Assembly (NCBI GenBank): GCA_002360325.1
Contig: DEQG01000065.1
Span: forward strand, 1-35,862
Direction of reading: 5' to 3'
Length of the DNA: 35,862 nucleotides
Source of the DNA: Salinicoccus sp. UBA3372
Lineage (GTDB): Bacteria; Bacillota; Bacilli; Staphylococcales; Salinicoccaceae
A program made the translations under genes and the position numbers. Below are positions 30,571-35,862 of this stretch, piece by piece; the stretch's first letter is position 1; the number at the start of each line of letters is the position of its first letter. The notes beneath the pieces were generated by a model. That model saw only the letters and a list, made by a program, of their open reading frames with translations, ran no database searches and had not been told where the DNA came from.

Positions 30571-31570
30571 CATAGAAGCGCTGCGCTCCCGGATGAACAT
30601 CGATGACCATGCTTTCCATTGAATTTTCTATACTGATGTCAGCAGCTGCCTGGTGTGAGTTTTCAAGAGAATCAAGATTTTCGAATAGATATTTGGTCAA
30701 ATTATATACATCATCTTCACTGATGTCCTCTCTGACCACTAAAGCATTCATAATGGCCACTGTAGGTACAGCTTCTTCGTTACCATAAGTATCTGCCGGA
30801 ATTTCAAGAGATTCAAAGTAATCTTCTTCCATATTCTCAACAACGGACGGATCGATGGAAACGACTTTCAGATCAACTGAGTTTTCCAGCTCCATAACAG
30901 AAGCGTTGGGCAGTCCGCTTGTCAGGAATGCTGCATCAAGCTGACCGCCTCTCATGGCTTCAGCAGCTTCTGCATAACCAAGGTAATCCACATCCAGGTC
31001 ATCATATGACATGTCATGTGCGTCGAGTACGGAACGCGTTGCAATTTCTACCCCAGAGTTCTGGTCACCGACGGCAACTCTTTTTCCTGCAAGGTCTTCA
31101 ACGCTGTCGATGCCTGCCCCCTCAGTAGTGATCAGCTGTACAAAGTTTGGATACAATGCTGCAACCTGCTGTACATTTTCAATCGGTTCGCTGAAGGACT
31201 CTTCACCGTTGACCGCCTGAACCAGGGCATCACTCATGACAAATGCCATTTCAACGTTTTCCTGATTCATCAGGTTCAGATTTTCAGCAGATGCCCCTGT
31301 CGTTTCTGTTCTGGAGTTCACTCCGAATTCATTGCTGTATCCGTCTGCTAAAGTTGTAGCGATGATATTATACGGTCCTGAAGACCCGCCTGTGGCAATT
31401 GTGACGATATTAGTTTCAAGTTCCGCTGAACCGCCGTCTTCCGTAGCTTCATCCGTTTCTTCAGAAGCGCCTTCTTCCTCTGCAGACTCTGATTCTCCGC
31501 CTTCATCCCCACAGGCAGCCAAGAATAGACTTGCAGCGAGAATGGCACTTAAATATTTACTGAGTTTCAT
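30560..31570 (-). CDS. TAXI family TRAP transporter solute-binding lipoprotein 2
   Basis: A 336-residue binding protein with lipobox LAAC (Cys20), an acidic linker to about residue 52, and a TAXI fold: IVTIATGGSSGPYNIIATTL, VEMAFVMSDALVQAV, RVAVGDQNSGVEIATRSVLD, ending VIDVHPGAQRFYDEQ. It is a paralogue of the protein at 23961-24992. The variant residues around the pocket motif (GGSSGPYN against GGTSGTYY) suggest a different ligand. Ribosome binding site AAAAGGGGG. Its promoter overlaps a perfect cre site. Confidence 0.93.
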   Translation of the reverse strand: MKLSKYLSAILAASLFLAACGDEGGESESAEEEGASEETDEATEDGGSAELETNIVTIATGGSSGPYNIIATTLADGYSNEFGVNSRTETTGASAENLNLMNQENVEMAFVMSDALVQAVNGEESFSEPIENVQQVAALYPNFVQLITTEGAGIDSVEDLAGKRVAVGDQNSGVEIATRSVLDAHDMSYDDLDVDYLGYAEAAEAMRGGQLDAAFLTSGLPNASVMELENSVDLKVVSIDPSVVENMEEDYFESLEIPADTYGNEEAVPTVAIMNALVVREDISEDDVYNLTKYLFENLDSLENSHQAAADISIENSMESMVIDVHPGAQRFYDEQ

Positions 31571-31601
31571 ATTTTTATCCCCCTTTTACTTATTAAGTAA
31601 A

Positions 31602-31638
31602 ATTATATCAGAGCCATCGCTAAATGAAAACGCTATCT
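31602..31638 (-). promoter_or_regulatory. Promoter with overlapping cre site for TAXI operon 2
   Basis: TATAAT (31602-31607) on the minus strand, with a -35 region around 31625-31630. TGAAAACGCTATCT at 31625-31638 (plus-strand reading) matches all 14 positions of the cre consensus TGWAARCGYTWNCW. CcpA bound there would cover the -35 box, which predicts catabolite repression. Confidence 0.7.
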
Positions 31639-31680
31639 GTCAGAATAATCAGCAATATCAATGTGTATTAGTACATGAAA

Positions 31681-31713
31681 ACCATACATGCCGGATGTCC
31701 GGGAATGTATGGT
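31681..31713 (-). terminator. Terminator of the cyclase gene
   Basis: Stem ACCATACAT/ATGTATGGT with an inner CCGG/CCGG pairing, followed by TTTTC on the minus strand, 20 bp after the stop. Confidence 0.8.
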
Positions 31714-31733
31714 CCTTAGATATAAGTTATATT

Positions 31734-32432
31734 TTATTCTTCTATGATTGCGACAGGATTGCATATGCTCGCATCCCGTCCGACGATTCTGAGCGGCGTA
31801 CAGTAAATTTTCCTGATGGTTTTATTAACAATCGGCTCGAGGTTTACATCTTCATAAATCAATATCGTATCGTTCGGTTTTCCTGGATCGAGAAATGCTT
31901 TATGGGTTTTGAAGCCATTGGTCTTCCCAATCGGGATATTTTCGATACTCAGCGTATCGATTGCCACTGCTTTCACTTTTGGCAGCTGTTCCCTGATGTA
32001 TTCAGCAGCTTCGGGGCTGACTGTTGAAAATCCATCGGAATAGGATTCAAAGTCCTCATTTCTTTTCTTGTGGGCATGAGTGTTAAATATCAGTATATCC
32101 GCTTCATGGAGTTGATTGCCGTATGCTTTCAGCTGTTCTACTGTAATCAGGTCGTTTTCTTTTTGAGCGGGTACATCCAGAACTAAAGGATTGTCATACA
32201 CGAAATTTTCTGCAGGTATACTGTCTATACCGACGCTTTCATCACTGAAATGATGAAAAGGCGCATCTACATGCGTGCCGGCATGTAAATATGTGGTCAG
32301 TACACTGCCGTTCCAGTGGTCGCCTTCTTCCTTATTTTCTCTCAATTCGACTTTTACCTCGGGGAGACCCGGAAAAACCGGACTGCCGTCATAAATCGGA
32401 TAGCCCAGATCAACATACTTTTCTGTCATCAT
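31734..32432 (-). CDS. Metal-dependent cyclase family protein (KynB-like amidohydrolase)
   Basis: A protein of about 232 residues of the cyclase family that includes kynurenine formamidase (KynB), isatin hydrolase and polyketide cyclases. The metal motif HAGTHVDAPFHH is complete (His49, His53, Asp55 and His59 counting from the second Met). The frame is open 23 codons further upstream, but GAGGA lies directly before the ATG pair at 32432/32429. No tryptophan-degrading genes are adjacent, so kynurenine is not implied. The neighbouring TAXI operon may share its metabolite, but each has its own terminator or promoter. Substrate unknown. Confidence 0.88.
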   Translation of the reverse strand: MMTEKYVDLGYPIYDGSPVFPGLPEVKVELRENKEEGDHWNGSVLTTYLHAGTHVDAPFHHFSDESVGIDSIPAENFVYDNPLVLDVPAQKENDLITVEQLKAYGNQLHEADILIFNTHAHKKRNEDFESYSDGFSTVSPEAAEYIREQLPKVKAVAIDTLSIENIPIGKTNGFKTHKAFLDPGKPNDTILIYEDVNLEPIVNKTIRKIYCTPLRIVGRDASICNPVAIIEE

Positions 32433-32659
32433 TGATTCCTCGTTTCTTTTAATAGTATTAAAACACTGATGACTGTGCGCAGATTGTTGGATGAAAAGCA
32501 TCGGCGAATCAGTTTATTTTCTGAAAATTGTGATGTTACAATATGATAACATATGTCATGAAAGCTGTTCCAACAGTAAAAATTAAATTTTATTTCGGCA
32601 GAAGAGAATGTATACTGGAATATGAACAGTTAATACTATCCGTAAAGGAAGTTATATAA

Positions 32660-33571
32660 ATGACTAACAGATACAGGCAGGCACAAAGGGCGACGATCAT
32701 AGGCATAGTCGTCAACATTATTTTGGCGATTATAAAAGGCATCGGCGGAATCATGGGAAACAGCCGTGCGCTTATTGCGGATGCTGTGCATTCCGCCTCG
32801 GATGTCATCAGTTCGGTGGCTGTCTTTATCGGTATCAGAGCTGCACAAAAGCCACCCGACAGGGAACACCCATACGGTCACGGTAAATCTGAGAATGTCG
32901 CCACATTGATAGTGGCGATTCTGCTGGTCGTCGTCGGTTTTGAAATCATGTATAACTCAATCTCTTCAATCTGGGCTGAAACGGCCAATGAAGTGACATC
33001 CATGATGGTGTTTTACATCATTATTTTCTCACTTGTCATCAAAGAAGTGCTTTTCCAGTATAAGTATCGCCTCGGCAGGAAAATCAGCAGTCCCGCATTG
33101 ATTGCCGACGCCTGGCATCACCGTTCAGATGCCATATCGTCAGCCGTCGCACTGGTCGGTGTGGGCCTGACCATAATCGGTTCCCGTTTTGATATCCCCT
33201 ATCTTGTTTACTTCGACCCGATTGCCGGTGCGGTCATTGCAATCATCATCATGTACATGGGATTTCAGTTGGCCAAAGAAGCGGTCAGCATGACACTTGA
33301 AGTCGTGTTGAATGAAGATGAGACAAGGGACATGATGAACACTGTGAAAGAAATTGAGAAAGTTGTACAGATCGACAGCCTCAGCGCACGTTCACACGGC
33401 TCGTACGTCATCGTGGACATAAAGATTTCAGTAGATGCGAATATCACAGTCGAGGAAGGCCACCGGATCGCAAGGAATGTGAAACAGAAGCTCATCAAAG
33501 AGCACGATATAGTAAGAGACGTCAATGTCCATGTAAATCCGTATGATTTTGATAATAAGAGCGAAATTTAA
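32660..33571 (+). CDS. Cation diffusion facilitator (CDF) metal exporter
   Basis: A 303-residue exporter with six membrane helices and a cytoplasmic C-terminal metal-binding domain. The transport site is formed by His44 and Asp48 (DAVHSASD) in helix 2 and His153 and Asp157 (HHRSD) in helix 5, an HxxxD/HxxxD arrangement usual for zinc and cadmium. HPYGHGKSEN (70-79) is the family loop. Proton-driven efflux of Zn2+, Fe2+, Mn2+ or Cd2+ is the established role; the preferred metal is uncertain. Ribosome binding site AAAGGAAG. Single gene with terminator at 33601-33640. Confidence 0.92.
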   Translation: MTNRYRQAQRATIIGIVVNIILAIIKGIGGIMGNSRALIADAVHSASDVISSVAVFIGIRAAQKPPDREHPYGHGKSENVATLIVAILLVVVGFEIMYNSISSIWAETANEVTSMMVFYIIIFSLVIKEVLFQYKYRLGRKISSPALIADAWHHRSDAISSAVALVGVGLTIIGSRFDIPYLVYFDPIAGAVIAIIIMYMGFQLAKEAVSMTLEVVLNEDETRDMMNTVKEIEKVVQIDSLSARSHGSYVIVDIKISVDANITVEEGHRIARNVKQKLIKEHDIVRDVNVHVNPYDFDNKSEI

Positions 33572-33600
33572 CGCATAAAGAACAGACGATGAAAATAAAA

Positions 33601-33640
33601 ATCACTTCCACAAATCATTTTTTCTGAGTGTGGAAGTGAT
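33601..33640. terminator. Bidirectional terminator between CDF and aldo/keto reductase
   Basis: Perfect 12-bp stem ATCACTTCCACA/TGTGGAAGTGAT with A- and T-tracts on either side. Confidence 0.92.
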
Positions 33641-33646
33641 TTTTTA

Positions 33647-34726
33647 TTATATTTCCCGATTTTTTGATTCCATCAGTTTATTATAGGATTCCAAATACAC
33701 TTTCTCTGCATCAGACGCTCTTTCCATTGAATTCATCGCGCGGTGCCAGAATGGATATAGTGCCTCCGGCGCAGTGAGGTCACTGATCTGTGCAATATCC
33801 TGATCGGTGAGATGAAGGTTATAAGATGCAACATCTTCATACCATTGCTCTTTATTGCGTGCACCGATAATGACTGAATCAACGTTCGGCATCTCCCGTA
33901 TCCATGCAAGAACGACCTGCGGTACTGTTGCGTTATGCTTCGATGCGATATCTTTCAGCATATCGACGAGATCATAAAACATTTCTTTATCTTTGATATA
34001 GGGTTCCGGCCAGCCTTCACCCTGACGTGTGCCGGGTTCGGCTTTTTGGTTTCTCGAAATTTTTCCTGTAAGCAGCCCCTCACCTAGCGGGGACCAGATT
34101 GTATTACCGATGCCAAGTTCCCGCCCTGCCGGCAGCAGTTCATATTCTGCTTCACGTGATTCGGGCGTGTAGTAGATCTGATGAGCGACCGGCGGTGCGA
34201 GATTGTTCTCCACAGCATGCGTATGGGTTTTTGCCAGCTGCCAGCCGCTGTAGTTCGAAACACCCCAGTAGCGGATTTTACCCTTTTTGATGAGGTCGTT
34301 CATTGCATGGACGGTTTCTTCAACAGACACCTGACCGTCCCATATATGCACATAATATAAATCAAGATAGTCCGTCCCGAGTCTCTGTAACGACTCATCG
34401 ATGGAAGTTTCGACATTGATCCGGGTCGCTCCGACATCATTCGGGTTATCAGACAGCCTGAAACCTGTTTTGCTCGCAATCGTCATCTCTTTGCGTTTGT
34501 TTCTGATTGCTTCTCCAAGCACTTTTTCTGCATCGCCTTTTGCATAAAGGTTCGCAGTATCAAAGTGGTTGATGCCATGATCGAGTGCATAATCCACCAT
34601 ATGATCTGCCGTCTCCTGGTCCATGTCAGCTGCGGGTTCGAATCCTTTAGTGCCGCTGAACGGAATGGTGCCGAGCGCGTATTTGGAAATGTTCAATCCT
34701 GAGCTGCCAAGTAATGTGTAGTCCAT
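33647..34726 (-). CDS. Aldo/keto reductase
   Basis: A 359-residue NADPH-dependent oxidoreductase with the TIM-barrel AKR signature. The catalytic tetrad is Asp56, Tyr61, Lys86 and His127 (HFDTANLY, IASKTGF, YYVHIWD), counted from the chosen start. The C-terminal cofactor motif is VIIGARNKEQ. It reduces aldehydes or ketones of unknown identity. The frame opens at 34741, but GGAGGG covers that codon, so the ATG at 34726 (or 34729) is the real start. It follows the trans-sulfuration enzyme gene by about 44 bp on the same strand and may be co-transcribed. Confidence 0.9.
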   Translation of the reverse strand: MDYTLLGSSGLNISKYALGTIPFSGTKGFEPAADMDQETADHMVDYALDHGINHFDTANLYAKGDAEKVLGEAIRNKRKEMTIASKTGFRLSDNPNDVGATRINVETSIDESLQRLGTDYLDLYYVHIWDGQVSVEETVHAMNDLIKKGKIRYWGVSNYSGWQLAKTHTHAVENNLAPPVAHQIYYTPESREAEYELLPAGRELGIGNTIWSPLGEGLLTGKISRNQKAEPGTRQGEGWPEPYIKDKEMFYDLVDMLKDIASKHNATVPQVVLAWIREMPNVDSVIIGARNKEQWYEDVASYNLHLTDQDIAQISDLTAPEALYPFWHRAMNSMERASDAEKVYLESYNKLMESKNREI

Positions 34727-34770
34727 CATAAATCCCTCCATTACTTATAGATTCCCCGGGAAATAAATGA

Positions 34771-35862
34771 CTAAACCGGAATATTGGAGAGCGCCTGTTC
34801 GAGGTCTTCTTTTAAATCTTCAGGATTTTCAAGTCCGATGGACAGACGCAGCAGGTTATCCGGTGCCATCGTCAGTTCTTTTTCAACAGAGGCACGGTGC
34901 TCGATATAAGTGTGCGTGCCGCCGAGACTCGTTGCCTGTGTGATGATTTTGACAGTGTTGGCGATTTCCAGTGCATCTTGCTCGCTGCCTTTGACTTTAA
35001 AGGACAGCAGGCCCCCGAATCCGTTCATCTGTTTTGCTGCAATGTCATGTCCGGAATGGCTTTTCAGGCCGGGATAATAAACAGCTTCAATCTTCTCGTG
35101 TGCTTCCAGGAAGTCAGCAATGATTTTTGCGCTGCTGCACTGCATCGTCACTCTTGCCGACAGGGACTGGACGCCGCGGAGTGCGAGCCAGCAGTCGAAT
35201 GATGACGGTACGGCTCCTTTGGCATGCTGCCATGTTCTTAAATTTTTAAGCATGTCATTGTCTGCAGCGGCGATGACAGCGCCGAGCAGCAGGTCACTGT
35301 GGCCGCCGATATATTTTGTCACTGAATGCAGCGAAAAATCGACGCCGAGTGAGAGCGGCTGCTGCAGGACGGGAGTGGCGGCAGTATTGTCTATTACTGA
35401 ATATGCGCCGGCTTCGTCGGCCATTTTCGCTACAGCTTCAATATCAATGATTTTAATCTGAGGATTTGAAGGTGTCTCCATCCAGACGAGTCCTGTCGGT
35501 GCACTTTCAATTGTGCTTTTCACTTTATCAAGATCTGTCATATCAGCTGTGACGATATCGAACCTTCTGCCGATATCCGTTCCCATCAGCATTGTACGGA
35601 CGCCGAAGTACATATCGTCAGCCATGACGATCCTTTTGGGCTTTTCTTCCGGCAGTGATTCGATGACTGAGGAGATGGCCGCCATCCCTGATGCATAGGT
35701 CACACAGTCATAGCCATTTTCAAGCGAGGTCAGACAATCTTCCAGAGAACGGCGGTTGGGATTATCTCCCCTGCTGTACATGAACCCATCTGTATAAGAT
35801 CCGTCAGCCGACCTTTCATATGTAGTGGACAGATGAATCGGGGCAGTTACAGCTCCAGTAGT
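34771..35862 (-). CDS. PLP-dependent trans-sulfuration enzyme (cystathionine synthase/lyase family), 5' end cut
   Basis: 363 residues are visible and the frame is open to the window edge; about 20 N-terminal residues are missing. The protein starts with TTGAVTAPIHLSTTYERS, then YSRGDNPNRRSLEDCL, the PLP-phosphate site ASGMAAISSV, VIDNTAATPVLQQPLSLG and the lysine motif HSVTKYIGGHSD, which forms the Schiff base. It belongs to the Cys/Met metabolism family (MetB, MetC, MccB, methionine gamma-lyase). Which reaction it performs cannot be settled from motifs. It would build or break cystathionine or release sulfide or methanethiol. It precedes the aldo/keto reductase. Confidence 0.92.
   Translation of the reverse strand, partial: TTGAVTAPIHLSTTYERSADGSYTDGFMYSRGDNPNRRSLEDCLTSLENGYDCVTYASGMAAISSVIESLPEEKPKRIVMADDMYFGVRTMLMGTDIGRRFDIVTADMTDLDKVKSTIESAPTGLVWMETPSNPQIKIIDIEAVAKMADEAGAYSVIDNTAATPVLQQPLSLGVDFSLHSVTKYIGGHSDLLLGAVIAAADNDMLKNLRTWQHAKGAVPSSFDCWLALRGVQSLSARVTMQCSSAKIIADFLEAHEKIEAVYYPGLKSHSGHDIAAKQMNGFGGLLSFKVKGSEQDALEIANTVKIITQATSLGGTHTYIEHRASVEKELTMAPDNLLRLSIGLENPEDLKEDLEQALSNIPV

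Noticed and set aside
31332..32027. 231-codon plus-strand frame
   Set aside because: It runs antisense through the TAXI binding protein signal region and the cyclase gene, both of which are well supported.

Overview
The window comes from a low-GC Gram-positive bacterium, most likely a halotolerant member of the Staphylococcaceae (Salinicoccus/Jeotgalicoccus type). The reasons are two IsaA/SceD-type transglycosylases with staphylococcal signal peptides, a CadC/CadA pair of plasmid pI258 type, strong AAGGAGG ribosome binding sites, CcpA-type cre sites, a BCCT osmolyte carrier and AT-rich spacers. The genus is inference; no rRNA or tRNA gene is present.

Layout. 1-760: a cad metal-resistance operon (cadC, then the start of cadA, which runs off the left edge). 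875-1821: a LytTR regulator/DUF3021 membrane protein pair, preceded by a possible 32-codon leader peptide. 2062-4740: a decayed region with a pirin-like gene broken by two frameshifts, a small lipoprotein, a SAM-I riboswitch with an intact-looking terminator switch that now leads into an orphan 60-codon ORF, and a deleted 2-hydroxyacid dehydrogenase. 4853-8749: a redox cluster with an HxlR regulator and SDR on one strand and an FMN reductase, an atypical SDR and a luciferase-like monooxygenase on the other. 8824-12444: IsaA-like protein 1, a possible small transcript, a YhgE/Pip membrane protein and its divergent TetR regulator. 12673-16875: a complete sugar ABC operon (binding protein, two permeases, MsmK-type ATPase) with a transposase remnant directly upstream. 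17652-20447: a proline racemase/hydroxyproline epimerase and a DHA2 drug exporter. 20770-23454: IsaA-like protein 2 and a BCCT carrier. 23961-31570: two complete TAXI-type TRAP transporters facing each other, each ordered binding protein, DUF1850 protein, fused QM permease, with a gltS (Na+/glutamate symporter) fragment between them. 31734-35862: a metal-dependent cyclase, a CDF cation exporter, an aldo/keto reductase and a trans-sulfuration enzyme cut by the right edge.

How it works together. Much of the window is transport and stress physiology: metal export (CadA, CDF), osmolyte uptake (BCCT), organic-acid or amino-acid uptake (two TAXI-TRAPs with cre-like sites), sugar uptake, and detoxification of electrophiles or oxidants. 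It also holds many broken genes. The most interesting signals are the riboswitch without a recognisable target, the paired TAXI/DUF1850 cassettes, and two non-coding blocks present twice: one upstream of both isaA-like genes, and one promoter block upstream of BCCT and of a terminator-bounded stretch with no gene.
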